Source: JAVBWI01 sp036677445 | GTDB lineage: Bacteria; Bacillota; Clostridia; Christensenellales; CAG-138 | Assembly: GCA_036677445.1 (NCBI GenBank) | Contig: JAVBWI010000004.1 | Location: 62,001 to 126,000, forward strand | DNA: 64,000 nucleotides | Direction of reading: 5' to 3' | Shown here: positions 1-7,945 of the stretch, in pieces | How positions within the stretch are numbered: position 1 is the stretch's first letter | Layout of the letters: the number at the start of each line of letters is the position of its first letter | Notes under the pieces: model-generated | Databases searched by the model: none | What the model was told of the DNA's origin: nothing | Seen by the model: only the letters and a program-made list of their open reading frames with translations | Made by a program: the position numbers and the translations under genes

Positions 1-798
1 TATGTGGTGCTGGCCCCGGGCCGCGGCGGCGCCGAATGGCTGGCGCAGGAAGCGGCGCGCCTTGGCATTGAAACGCGCAACAATGAGGTGGATATCGGCG
101 TGCGTGTGGAAGTGCCCAACTCCATTATGGATCATCTTACCCAGGAGCTGTACGAAGCCAAACTGGTATATTATTCGGATACCTTTGAAAACCGCGTACG
201 TACCTTCTGCATGAATCCCGGCGGCATCGTCAGCGAAGAGCATTACGAGGGCGGCATCGCCGTCGTCAACGGCCACAGTTACCACGAGCAGGACCGGCGC
301 ACCCAGAACACCAACTTCGCCATGCTGGTCTCCACACGCTTCACGCAGCCGTTCAACCAGCCCATCCGCTATGGCAATTATATCGCCCAGCTGGGCAATA
401 TGCTGACCGGCGGCGGCATTATGGTGCAGCGCCTGGGAGATCTTTTGCAGGGACGCAGGACAGACCTCTCCCGCCTGAAAAAATCCACGACGATCCCGAC
501 GCTGGTCACAGCCGTACCGGGCGACCTTTCCTTTGTGCTACCGCACCGGCATTTGACCAGCATCATCGAAGCGCTGCGCGCTTTTAACAACATCGCGCCG
601 GGACTCTATTCCAAGAATACCTTGCTTTACGGCGTGGAAGTCAAGTTCTATTCTTCCAAGCTGACGGTGGACAACCGCTTCCAGACGGATATTCCCGGCC
701 TATATGCGATCGGCGACGGCGCGGGTATCACGCGTGGGCTGATGCAGGCGAGTGTGACCGGTATCGTGGTAGCGCGGGATATATCAAATCAGGGCTGA
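1..798 (+). CDS. FAD-dependent dehydrogenase, C-terminal part
   Basis: The 5' end lies outside the window; 265 codons are present, read from base 1. The C-terminus has the classic second FAD-contact motif GLYAIGDGAGITRGLMQ, in which the Asp of GDG contacts the flavin ribityl chain, followed by a small-residue helix. The rest resembles the large uncharacterised FAD-dependent dehydrogenases of COG2509, common in Firmicutes. This is a predicted cytoplasmic oxidoreductase of unknown substrate. A perfect hairpin follows 17 bases after the stop. The family call rests on the FAD motif and overall resemblance. The N-terminal Rossmann GxGxxG lies upstream and cannot be checked. Confidence 0.75.
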   Translation, partial: YVVLAPGRGGAEWLAQEAARLGIETRNNEVDIGVRVEVPNSIMDHLTQELYEAKLVYYSDTFENRVRTFCMNPGGIVSEEHYEGGIAVVNGHSYHEQDRRTQNTNFAMLVSTRFTQPFNQPIRYGNYIAQLGNMLTGGGIMVQRLGDLLQGRRTDLSRLKKSTTIPTLVTAVPGDLSFVLPHRHLTSIIEALRAFNNIAPGLYSKNTLLYGVEVKFYSSKLTVDNRFQTDIPGLYAIGDGAGITRGLMQASVTGIVVARDISNQG

Positions 799-814
799 GC
801 AAAACCATACACAG

Positions 815-851
815 GCAATGAGCCGCAGCTAAAAAAGCTGCGGCTCATTGC
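815..851 (+). terminator. Hairpin after the FAD dehydrogenase gene
   Basis: A perfect 16 bp inverted repeat (815-830 with 836-851) surrounds a 5-base A loop. No clear U-run follows on either strand, so it may be a weak or factor-assisted terminator or an mRNA 3'-end stabiliser. Confidence 0.55.
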
Positions 852-1129
852 TAAAATCGCGAGTTCCCTAAACCTTCGATTTCGTCGTATGCCACCGGCA
901 CCTGCCAAATACCGATGCATTTCTTCAAACATACTATAACCGGTTATCATGTCCATTGCATGAATGACATGTGAAATTCGTGTGAATAGTGCGTAAAATA
1001 AGAAATGATTTCCAGTTCATGATAAAAAACCAGTAAAACGAGCAAAACGTAATACCATTCGGGGATATGTCCCTTGCCCGCAATAGGGCGCTAATGGACA
1101 AACCATACGATTGATACGTTACATTTCAT

Positions 1130-1159
1130 TTGTCATACAACACAATTGTACTGTAATAT
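1130..1159 (+). promoter_or_regulatory. Candidate sigma-A promoter for the MFS gene
   Basis: TTGTCA (1130-1135), an 18 bp spacer, then TAATAT (1154-1159). It lies about 55 bp before the small leader ORF. The surrounding stretch from 852 to 1214 is AT-rich and otherwise holds no gene that I can see. Confidence 0.4.
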
Positions 1160-1214
1160 ATGAATGAAATCCTGTTTTTTCATGGCAGATTATTCAAGAA
1201 AGGAGGAATGGATT

Positions 1215-1259
1215 ATGAAGAACAGCTTAAACAGCGTAAGGAGGGTTCCCCTCTACTAA
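1215..1259 (+). CDS. 14-codon leader ORF upstream of the MFS gene
   Basis: The ORF encodes MKNSLNSVRRVPLY. An AAAGGAGG ribosome binding site at 1199-1206 sits 8 bases before its ATG. It stops at 1259, five bases before the next ribosome binding site (GGAGG, 1264-1268), which serves the transporter ATG at 1274. The arrangement is that of a translated leader peptide which could couple or attenuate exporter expression, as known upstream of several drug-exporter genes. No attenuator hairpin is obvious, so a regulatory role is inference. Confidence 0.45.
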   Translation: MKNSLNSVRRVPLY

Positions 1260-1273
1260 GTACGGAGGAAATC

Positions 1274-2434
1274 ATGAAACAGAGAAAAACGTTCATAGGA
1301 TTAAACGTATCTGTATTTTCGATGATGTTGGGAGTCGGCATGATCATGTCGCTGTTGCCCAATAAAGTCATGGGGCTCACCGGGTCAAGCACAGCGGTCG
1401 GTTATATAGCGTCGGCATTTGCACTTTCCTATATCGTGTTGCAGGTGCCTATCGGAAATCTTTCCGACAAGTTTGGAATTAAGCAATTCTTAGTCGCCGG
1501 TTATCTATTGTGCGCGTTCACCGGATTGCTGTACTATTTTTCGAACAGCGCAGAACTGATATTTATCGGCCGAATTTTCCAGGGTGCCGGTGAAGTACCT
1601 ATCTGGGCCCTGGCGCCTGCATTGTTGTCCATCCAATACCCAAATGCAAAAGGAAAGGCTATGGGCATATATAATGCAGTGATGCATGCCGGGCTTACTT
1701 TAGGCCCGATATTGGGGATTTTCGTGCTCAAATTCTGGACAAATAATCTGACGTTCTTATTCTATTCCGCTGCGTGCCTATTGGGGGCGATCATCACATA
1801 TTTCTATGTTGAAAACGCGGATAAACAGAAAGACGCAGGAGCCATAAACATCAAAAACATATTGGCATTAGTGGCAAACAGGACTATTCTCGTGGCGCTT
1901 ATGGGTATCATGCTGTATGGCGCGGGATACGGATTGTTTCTTACGATTGTCCCGGCATTTTTATCAAGCATAAAAGGCTACAGTCAGACATCCGTACAAT
2001 TGTTTTTTTCGCTGTTCTATCTGGCAATCAGTATTTCTCAAATCCTTACCGGCGCGTTTTCGGATAAATGGGGCCGGGAAAGGTTCATGATCGGCGGGTT
2101 GTGCCTGGCCGCACTGTGTATAGGGTTGTTCCCCAATCTGAAGCAGCCTTTGATCAGCTTATTGCTAACGTTGGCCAGCCTGGGACTCGGCGTGTTTTAT
2201 ATTTCGTCAATGGCATTCTTAAACAACGCGGCTCCCAATTCGCTTAAGGGTACGATATCCGGAGCATATTATCTTTTCTGGGGGATTGGATTTTTCGCCG
2301 GGCCGTTGCTGATCGGTAAGCTCGGTGAATTGCCAGGCGGCAATATCGGGTTTTATGTTTTTGCAGCTGCTCTTATTGCAGAAATTGCGGCTATGGCATT
2401 TCAACTCGGAACTGCAAAGAAGTTTTCGGCATAA
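1274..2434 (+). CDS. MFS-family efflux transporter
   Basis: A 386-aa integral membrane protein with about 12 hydrophobic segments. The loop motif GNLSDKFGIKQFLVAGY after the second segment matches MFS motif A (GxLaDrxGrkxxl), and GAFSDKWGRERFMIGG repeats it in the second half, as expected for two six-helix bundles. Such proteins export drugs or small metabolites by proton antiport; the substrate is unknown. I chose the ATG at 1274 because GGAGG lies 5 bases upstream and the protein then starts just before the first membrane helix. In-frame ATGs at 1160 and 1208 have no properly spaced site. A 14-codon ORF precedes it, and a good terminator follows at 2476-2509. Confidence 0.85.
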   Translation: MKQRKTFIGLNVSVFSMMLGVGMIMSLLPNKVMGLTGSSTAVGYIASAFALSYIVLQVPIGNLSDKFGIKQFLVAGYLLCAFTGLLYYFSNSAELIFIGRIFQGAGEVPIWALAPALLSIQYPNAKGKAMGIYNAVMHAGLTLGPILGIFVLKFWTNNLTFLFYSAACLLGAIITYFYVENADKQKDAGAINIKNILALVANRTILVALMGIMLYGAGYGLFLTIVPAFLSSIKGYSQTSVQLFFSLFYLAISISQILTGAFSDKWGRERFMIGGLCLAALCIGLFPNLKQPLISLLLTLASLGLGVFYISSMAFLNNAAPNSLKGTISGAYYLFWGIGFFAGPLLIGKLGELPGGNIGFYVFAAALIAEIAAMAFQLGTAKKFSA

Positions 2435-2475
2435 TCGACTAGCGATTTAGTATAGCTTGACCCCCCAAACCCGAG

Positions 2476-2509
2476 AGGCAATGGATGCTGTACGCATCCA
2501 TTGCCTTTT
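2476..2509 (+). terminator. Rho-independent terminator of the MFS gene
   Basis: A perfect 13 bp stem (2476-2488 with 2494-2506), 5-base loop, and TTTT directly after on the plus strand. It lies between the convergent MFS and alcohol dehydrogenase genes. Confidence 0.8.
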
Positions 2510-2513
2510 CCCA

Positions 2514-3674
2514 TTACAGGGACGCCTGAAATATTGCCTCAATATCCGAAGGGGTTACCGGCACAAACGCGCCTGCCATCCTTCTGACGGCTTTTTCGGC
2601 CATAATTGCAAAGTGTGTGCTGTCGATACCCACCTCTGTGAGCGTAGTGGGAACACCCAGGGACCGATAAAATGCCTGGAGGGCATCTATAGCACGGTTG
2701 GCTATCTCAAAGGGTGCTAGGGCAGGGTCGATTCCCCAAACATTTACGCCATACTCCACAAATCTGCCCACCGTTTCCTCTCTCAACGCATACCGCATCC
2801 AGTTGGGAGTCAGTATCGCCAGGCCAACGCCGTGTGTAATGTCGTAATACGCGCTCAGTTCGTGCTCCATTGGATGTATGGAGTTGGTGACGTCGCTTCC
2901 TCGCCATACGATCGCGTCCACGCCGAGGCTTGACGCCCACATCAAATTCGCACGCGCATCATAGTTTTCCGGCTCTCTGTAAGCAATAGGTCCAAAGTGG
3001 ATACAGGTCTTTAACAATGCCTCCGCCATGCGGCGCTGCAGGAACGCGCCCTCCGTACGGCTGAAATACTTCTCCATGATATGCGACATAATATCCACCG
3101 TGCCTGCCGCCGTTTGGTTTCCGGGTACGGTAAAGGTATATGTGGGATCGAGTATGGAAGCCTTGGGATGCAGCAGCGGACAAAACACCCCGATCTTATC
3201 GTTTGTCTGCGGGTTGCTGATGACGGCAAAGCGATCCATTTCGGAACCTGTGGCTGCAAGTGTGAGCACGGTGATGAGCGGGAGTGTTTGGGTGATAAGG
3301 GACGGATTCAGTACCATCTCCCACGGATCGCCTGCGTAGGATACGGCAGCGGAAATGAGCTTGGCGCAGTCGATAGCGCTGCCGCCGCCCACCGCAAGTA
3401 TCACCTCAATGCTATGTTCCCTGCACAATGCGACACCCTTACGCACGGTATCGATTTTGGGGTTGGGTTCCACGCCGGAAAGCTCCGCGGCGGTTATGCC
3501 CTCATTGCTGAAAATTGCCCGGACCTCATCGTACAGGCCTATGCGCTTGATACTCCCCCCGCCATAAACGAGCAGCACACGCTTGCCGTATTTGCAAATG
3601 GAGGGACCTAAGTTTTTTATTTGCCCCTTGCCGAAAAACACCTCTGTGGGAAGCTGGAAATAGAAGTCATTCAT
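2514..3674 (-). CDS. Iron-containing alcohol dehydrogenase (butanol dehydrogenase type)
   Basis: A 386-aa group III alcohol dehydrogenase, which reduces aldehydes to alcohols with NAD(P)H using a divalent metal. The nucleotide-binding loop VGGGSAIDCAKLISAA lies near residue 95. Metal ligands are visible in the order D and H of TVDIMSHIMEKYF (about 196-205), the H of HPMEHELSAYYD and the H of ITHGVGLAILTPNWM. The length and the N-terminus FYFQLPTEVFFGKG match the BdhA/YqhD branch (COG1979). It starts at ATG 3674 with GGGGG upstream. It stands alone and converges with the MFS gene. A fermentation role in redox balancing is likely, but the physiological aldehyde is unknown. Confidence 0.9.
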   Translation of the reverse strand: MNDFYFQLPTEVFFGKGQIKNLGPSICKYGKRVLLVYGGGSIKRIGLYDEVRAIFSNEGITAAELSGVEPNPKIDTVRKGVALCREHSIEVILAVGGGSAIDCAKLISAAVSYAGDPWEMVLNPSLITQTLPLITVLTLAATGSEMDRFAVISNPQTNDKIGVFCPLLHPKASILDPTYTFTVPGNQTAAGTVDIMSHIMEKYFSRTEGAFLQRRMAEALLKTCIHFGPIAYREPENYDARANLMWASSLGVDAIVWRGSDVTNSIHPMEHELSAYYDITHGVGLAILTPNWMRYALREETVGRFVEYGVNVWGIDPALAPFEIANRAIDALQAFYRSLGVPTTLTEVGIDSTHFAIMAEKAVRRMAGAFVPVTPSDIEAIFQASL

Positions 3675-3988
3675 TTTAGAACCCCCTTGCTTGTTGCAGT
3701 GTACGCTATCGAGCCGCTCATCTGCCAGTACGTTAAATGTCTCCGCACTATATAACCACTATAGCCCATGGAGCAGGTAGAGTGTCAAGGCTTTTCGCGA
3801 CTCGCGGAGGACTGTTTATACGCCGATACATCCGCACCCCCTTGCCGCATTGCGGGTTGCTTAAGTGCATGCTATCATAATGGATATGATGCATCGTTTT
3901 TTTCCTCGGTATTGCCTGGGCCGGACTGCAGACTGCAATCCTGTTGAAATGGCCCGACCGAGCACTAGGTAAGTGAAGGAGTATTATT
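3675..3988. other. Intergenic region between divergent genes
   Basis: No gene is seen. On the plus strand TTGCGG (3850-3855), 17 bp and an extended minus-10 TGCTATCAT (3870-3878) make a weak candidate promoter for the VOC gene. The leader of the dehydrogenase gene lies on the other strand. Confidence 0.3.
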
Positions 3989-4372
3989 ATGCATATCGAC
4001 CATATCGCACTCTATACGCAAGACCTGGAGAAATCCAGAAGCTTCTACGAATGCTTTTTTGGCGGCCGTGCGAACAACCGGTATTGCAATCCGAATACCG
4101 GCCTGCAAACGTATTTTCTGGAGTTCGAACATGGCGCGCGGTTGGAATTGATGACGCGGCCGGATGTGTCGGGCGATCGCCTGTCCGCATTTCATCCAGG
4201 GTATACCCATATCGCTTTTCGCATGGATAGCCGCGAAGCAGTGGATTTGCTTACGCAGCGGTTGGCGGAAGCGGGTTATCCCATTGTAAGTGCGCCACGC
4301 ATCACAGGCGATGGGTATTATGAGAGCTGTGTGCTCGACCCAGATGGTAACTTTGTTGAGATTGCAAGGTAG
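3989..4372 (+). CDS. VOC family protein (glyoxalase/dioxygenase fold)
   Basis: A 127-aa single-domain protein made of two beta-alpha-beta-beta-beta halves. The four family metal positions are present: H5 (MHIDHIALYT), E53 (RLELM), H74 (YTHIAFRM) and E124 (DPDGNFVEIA). Glyoxalase I and related lactoylglutathione lyases use this H/E/H/E pattern to bind Ni or Zn, so it could be a metal-dependent lyase. Many stand-alone VOC proteins have other functions, and no partner gene here decides it. AAGGAG at 3976-3981 sits 7 bases before the ATG. A terminator follows at 4404-4440. Confidence 0.8.
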   Translation: MHIDHIALYTQDLEKSRSFYECFFGGRANNRYCNPNTGLQTYFLEFEHGARLELMTRPDVSGDRLSAFHPGYTHIAFRMDSREAVDLLTQRLAEAGYPIVSAPRITGDGYYESCVLDPDGNFVEIAR

Positions 4373-4403
4373 CTTCGATTAGAAATTTTTTATTGAAACA
4401 CGT

Positions 4404-4440
4404 AAAAGCATGAAGCCCCGCTGGCCTCATGCCTTTTATT
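4404..4440 (+). terminator. Terminator after the VOC gene
   Basis: A 10 bp stem with one mismatch (4408-4417 with 4423-4432), then CTTTTATTTT. A closely similar hairpin follows the first collagen gene at 6868-6900, so the terminator seems to be part of the duplicated collagen unit. Confidence 0.7.
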
Positions 4441-4501
4441 TTCTTGGAACACATTGGCCTTTTCTATATATACGCACCTGTATATATGAATCACACACGT
4501 T

Positions 4502-5137
4502 GATTATGAACAGATATATTGTATTTTACATAGTATGTTACAGATGAAGAGAAGCCTTATATGCGTGCAGGCATGCCTTTGGGGGTGCACTTATGTTTGG
4601 TAGGCATATTCCCCGCCGGCCGCATCGCCCGCCAAATGGCCATGCCGGCATCCCTATATGCCTTGCCCGCCGCATGACGATTGATCCGCAAACGCATAGG
4701 CTTATACACAATTAACAGATAAGGAGAAAACTATGGATATAGCATTGCAAATTGAACGTCTGGCAGCAGGAACGGTTGCTGTCGGCGCCAACGTCATATT
4801 TGACAACACCGTTTACTCCAACGGTAATATTACCTATGACAGTGTAACCGGTGTAATCACTTTTAACGAAGCCGGCCGTTATGTCGTCCACTGGTGGGTG
4901 GCGACACAATCCACTACCTCTACCAACGGCGCCGTATTTTCACTCTCCTCTTCCCAGGGAGACTTTCTTGAAGGCAACTCTCCCATCAAAACCTCAGAGG
5001 TTTCCGGCGTTGGCATACTCGAAGTCGTTGCCGCGCCAGTAACGGCATCGTTAGTAAACGCGAGTACAGGCAATGTATTTTTATCAACGATCGTACCTGT
5101 CAAGGCAACACTCGTTGTAGTGCAGGATGACGATGCT
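4502..5137 (+). repeat. Collagen-gene unit, copy A (leader plus N-terminal domain)
   Basis: The 231 bases before the first collagen gene and its first 400 coding bases are closely matched by 6972-7616. The leader contains a conserved block around 4515-4570 and an identical last stretch with the ribosome binding site AAGGAG. An open frame in the leader (4561-4678) has conserved residues with copy B (GRIxRxM then PASLYA), but its ribosome binding site is weak. This looks like a tandem gene duplication that kept its promoter region. Confidence 0.75.
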
Positions 5138-6751
5138 GCCTCCGGCCCTACCGGCCCTACCGGTCCCACTGGTCCAACAGGCCCCACCGGCGATACCGGG
5201 CCCACCGGCGATACAGGTCCCACCGGCGATACAGGTCCCACTGGCAATACCGGGCCCACCGGCGATACCGGCCCCACCGGCGATACAGGTCCCACCGGCG
5301 ATACCGGCCCCACCGGGGATACAGGCCCGACCGGCGATACAGGCCCGACCGGCGATACCGGACCCACCGGCGATACCGGGCCCACCGGCGATACCGGACC
5401 CACTGGCGATACAGGACCGACCGGCGATACAGGCCCGACCGGCGATACAGGACCCACCGGCGATACCGGACCCACCGGCGATACCGGCCCCACCGGCGAT
5501 ACCGGGCCGACCGGCGATACCGGACCCACCGGCGATACCGGCCCGACCGGCGATACCGGACCCACCGGCGATACCGGGCCCACTGGCGATACCGGCCCGA
5601 CCGGCGATACAGGTCCGACCGGCGATACCGGGCCCACTGGCGATACCGGACCCACCGGCGATACCGGACCCACCGGCGATACCGGACCCACCGGCGATAC
5701 CGGCCCCACCGGCGATACAGGACCAACCGGCGATACAGGACCGACCGGCGATACCGGACCCACCGGCGATACCGGCCCCACCGGCGATACCGGCCCCACC
5801 GGCGATACCGGCCCCACCGGCGATACCGGCCCGACCGGCGATACAGGGCCCACCGGCGATACCGGACCGACCGGCGATACAGGACCGACCGGCGATACCG
5901 GCCCGACCGGCGATACCGGCCCGACCGGCGATACAGGCCCGACCGGCGATACAGGACCGACCGGCGATACAGGACCCACCGGCGATACAGGCCCGACCGG
6001 CGATACAGGCCCGACCGGCGATACAGGCCCGACCGGCGATACAGGACCCACCGGCGATACAGGCCCGACCGGCGATACCGGCCCGACCGGCGATACAGGA
6101 CCGACCGGCGATACAGGCCCCACCGGCGATACCGGACCAACCGGCGATACAGGACCCACCGGCGATACCGGACCGACCGGCGATACAGGTCCGACCGGCG
6201 ATACCGGCCCGACCGGCGATACAGGACCGACCGGCGATACAGGACCCACCGGCGATACAGGACCCACCGGCGATACAGGGCCCACCGGCGATACAGGGCC
6301 CACCGGCGATACCGGCCCGACCGGCGATACAGGACCGACCGGCGATACCGGGCCCGCTTTAGCATTGGCTTTTGCTAACACCGCGGGAACTCTTGCGGTA
6401 TTCCCGCCGTCTGCCGAAGTCCCCGTGGCTACCCAGACCGTGGATGTCACTGCAGGGGACGACGTTAGGGTTGACTATGCCTTAAATTTTGACATAGATG
6501 CAGCGGCGGATAACGAAACCACTGTTGAATTCCGGTTGTACAGGGATGCTACCCTCATCCATACCAGGACGTTCGTGTACTTAAGTCCGGTAGCCGGGAT
6601 ACAAAGTTTCGCGATTGCAAATACATATGTGGATACTGCGCCGGCAACAACCATCAGTACATATGAAGTACGCGTGATTGTTACTGCGGACACAAACGTG
6701 AATAGCGCTTCGGCGACCGATCGGCATATCAGTATGATCGTTTTCCCGTAA
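4733..6751 (+). CDS. Collagen-like GPT/GDT repeat protein (spore-surface filament type)
   Basis: 672 aa in three parts. Residues 1-136 form a beta-rich N-domain resembling the C1q/TNF-like domains of collagen-like spore proteins. Residues 138-541 are an unbroken run of about 134 Gly-X-Y triplets, almost all alternating GPT and GDT. Residues 542-672 form a beta-rich C-terminal domain. No signal peptide is visible, as in exosporium proteins made in the mother cell. By analogy with BclA-type proteins it would trimerise and form surface filaments, with its threonines open to glycosylation. AAGGAG lies 8 bases before the ATG. The 18-base DNA repeat is extremely uniform, so length changes between strains are likely. 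The spore location is inferred. Confidence 0.85.
   Translation: MDIALQIERLAAGTVAVGANVIFDNTVYSNGNITYDSVTGVITFNEAGRYVVHWWVATQSTTSTNGAVFSLSSSQGDFLEGNSPIKTSEVSGVGILEVVAAPVTASLVNASTGNVFLSTIVPVKATLVVVQDDDAASGPTGPTGPTGPTGPTGDTGPTGDTGPTGDTGPTGNTGPTGDTGPTGDTGPTGDTGPTGDTGPTGDTGPTGDTGPTGDTGPTGDTGPTGDTGPTGDTGPTGDTGPTGDTGPTGDTGPTGDTGPTGDTGPTGDTGPTGDTGPTGDTGPTGDTGPTGDTGPTGDTGPTGDTGPTGDTGPTGDTGPTGDTGPTGDTGPTGDTGPTGDTGPTGDTGPTGDTGPTGDTGPTGDTGPTGDTGPTGDTGPTGDTGPTGDTGPTGDTGPTGDTGPTGDTGPTGDTGPTGDTGPTGDTGPTGDTGPTGDTGPTGDTGPTGDTGPTGDTGPTGDTGPTGDTGPTGDTGPTGDTGPTGDTGPTGDTGPTGDTGPTGDTGPTGDTGPTGDTGPTGDTGPTGDTGPTGDTGPTGDTGPALALAFANTAGTLAVFPPSAEVPVATQTVDVTAGDDVRVDYALNFDIDAAADNETTVEFRLYRDATLIHTRTFVYLSPVAGIQSFAIANTYVDTAPATTISTYEVRVIVTADTNVNSASATDRHISMIVFP
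5143..6355 (+). repeat. 18 bp coding minisatellite (about 67 units)
   Basis: Tandem units of the type ACCGGCGATACCGGCCC plus one base, encoding Gly-Pro-Thr-Gly-Asp-Thr. Variation is almost only at third codon positions (CCC/CCG/CCA, ACC/ACA). The array starts with five GPT triplets and has one early GNT variant. Confidence 0.95.
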
Positions 6752-6826
6752 AAAAGGCGGCTGTTTTAACGATGGATGGCGGCGAGGCTTTTATTACGTC
6801 GCTTACCATTTCAACTTACAGAAAAC

Positions 6827-6900
6827 CCGCCGACAAAGTCCGCAGTGCTTTGTCGGCGGCCAAAAAAGGCATGAAGCCCTGCCGGCTTTCATGCCTTTTG
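6827..6900 (+). terminator. Tandem hairpins ending the first collagen gene
   Basis: A perfect 12 bp stem (6827-6838 with 6848-6859) is followed by a second stem (6868-6878 with 6884-6895, one bulged T) and TTTTGTTG. The second matches the terminator at 4404-4440. Confidence 0.75.
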
Positions 6901-6971
6901 TTGTGTTTTAAATACAATCGGCACTTCTTTGACCTTGTATGCACATGTGCATATATCACGCACATCTACTC

Positions 6972-7616
6972 GATTATGAACAGATACAGCGTATTTTACA
7001 TAGTATGTTACAGATGAAGAGAAGCCTTATATGCGTAGAAGGCATACCTTTGGGAAAGCACTTGTGTCAGGAGGCGTATCCCCCACCGGCCGCATCACCC
7101 GCCACATGGGCAGACCAGCATCCCTATATGCCGTGCCCGCCGTATTGACGACTGATCCGCAAACGCATAGGCTTATACACAATTGACAGATAAGGAGAAA
7201 ACTATGGATATAGCATTGCAAATTGAACGCCTGGCAGCAGGAACGATCGCTGTCGGTGCCAACGTCATATTTGACACCACCGTTTTTTCTAACGGCAATA
7301 TCACCTATGACAGCGTAACCGGCGTCATTACTTTTAACGAAGTCGGCCGTTATGTCGTCCACTGGTGGGTGGCGCCACAGTCCTCCCCTTCCACCAACGG
7401 CGCAGTATTTTCACTCTCTTCTTCCCAGGGAGATTTTCTCGAAGGCAACTCTCCCGTTAAGACCACTGAGGTTTCCGGTGTAGGCATACTCAATATCGTT
7501 GAAGCCCCTGCAACGGCATCGTTAGTAAACGCAAGTACGGCCGTTGTATATTTATCGACCACGGTACCCGTTAAAGCAACGCTCGTTATAGTACAGGATG
7601 ACGATGTTACCTCCGG
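6972..7616 (+). repeat. Collagen-gene unit, copy B
   Basis: Second copy of the leader and N-domain described at 4502-5137. It shares the long core of the leader, the ribosome binding site and most of the N-terminal coding sequence. The copies diverge within the collagen repeat. Confidence 0.75.
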
Positions 7617-7836
7617 CCCAACAGGCCCCACCGGTCCAACCGGTCCTACCGGCGATACAGGGCCGACAGGCGATACCGGTCCGACTGGCCCCACCGGCGA
7701 TACAGGACCTACAGGTCCTACCGGCGATACAGGACCCACTGGACCGACAGGCCCCACCGGGCCAGTTATATTAAGAAAAACTGCAAAAGCCCTTCAGGAA
7801 AAATATAGTAATGAACTGCGGTCTATGGCTGAATGA
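7204..7836 (+). pseudogene. Collagen-like protein, 5' part, interrupted by a mobile element
   Basis: 210 aa as it reads now. Residues 1-137 repeat the N-domain of the first collagen protein. A short collagen run follows with the pattern GPTGPTGDT, a 27-base unit different from the 18-base unit of the first gene. After GPTGPV (codons ending 7767) the frame leaves collagen and runs 22 to 23 codons into element DNA (ILRKTAKALQEK...) to a TGA. The missing rest, with the same GPTGPTGDT pattern and a C-terminal domain, lies at 19559-20331. So this is the 5' exon-like half of a gene split by the 11.8 kb element. The start is ATG 7204, with AAGGAG 8 bases upstream; the longer frame from 7183 is not used. 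Confidence 0.85.
7745..7790 (+). other. attL candidate
   Basis: The collagen half-site CACCGGGCCAGTTA (B arm) joins the element arm TATTAAGAAAAACTGC (P' arm). TTA at 7766-7768 is shared with attR at 19556-19558. A second possible shared dinucleotide is TA at 7769-7770. Confidence 0.7.
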
Positions 7837-7879
7837 TGCCAGCCATACTTAAAAACTGCTATAAATTGATGATCCACAA

Positions 7880-7908
7880 TTGAAACCGGTCGTTCAAACG
7901 ACTATAAT
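7880..7908 (+). promoter_or_regulatory. Strong promoter with a palindromic operator in its spacer
   Basis: TTGAAA (7880-7885), exactly 17 bp, TATAAT (7903-7908). The near-perfect palindrome GTCGTTCAAACGAC fills 7889-7902, between the two boxes and touching the minus-10, an ideal place for a repressor or a spacer-twisting activator. A second copy with a perfect palindrome occurs at 9628-9641. The downstream HTH regulator is the obvious candidate ligand, which would be autoregulation; this is inference. Confidence 0.75.
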
Positions 7909-7945
7909 AAAATTGCCATTTCACTTAAGGAAAGGCGGTTTTAGA

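Noticed and set aside
5143..6355. CRISPR-like array
   Set aside because: The units are contiguous 18-base coding repeats without unique spacers.
4879..6450. Long minus-strand open frame across the collagen repeat (GPVSPV pattern)
   Set aside because: It is the shadow of the GPT/GDT repeat; a repeat without stops opens several frames. No ribosome binding site, and the plus frame has a real start, domains and terminator.
7183..7836. The second collagen gene as a complete short protein
   Set aside because: Its last 22 or so residues are unlike collagen and lie in element DNA, and its continuation is found at 19559.
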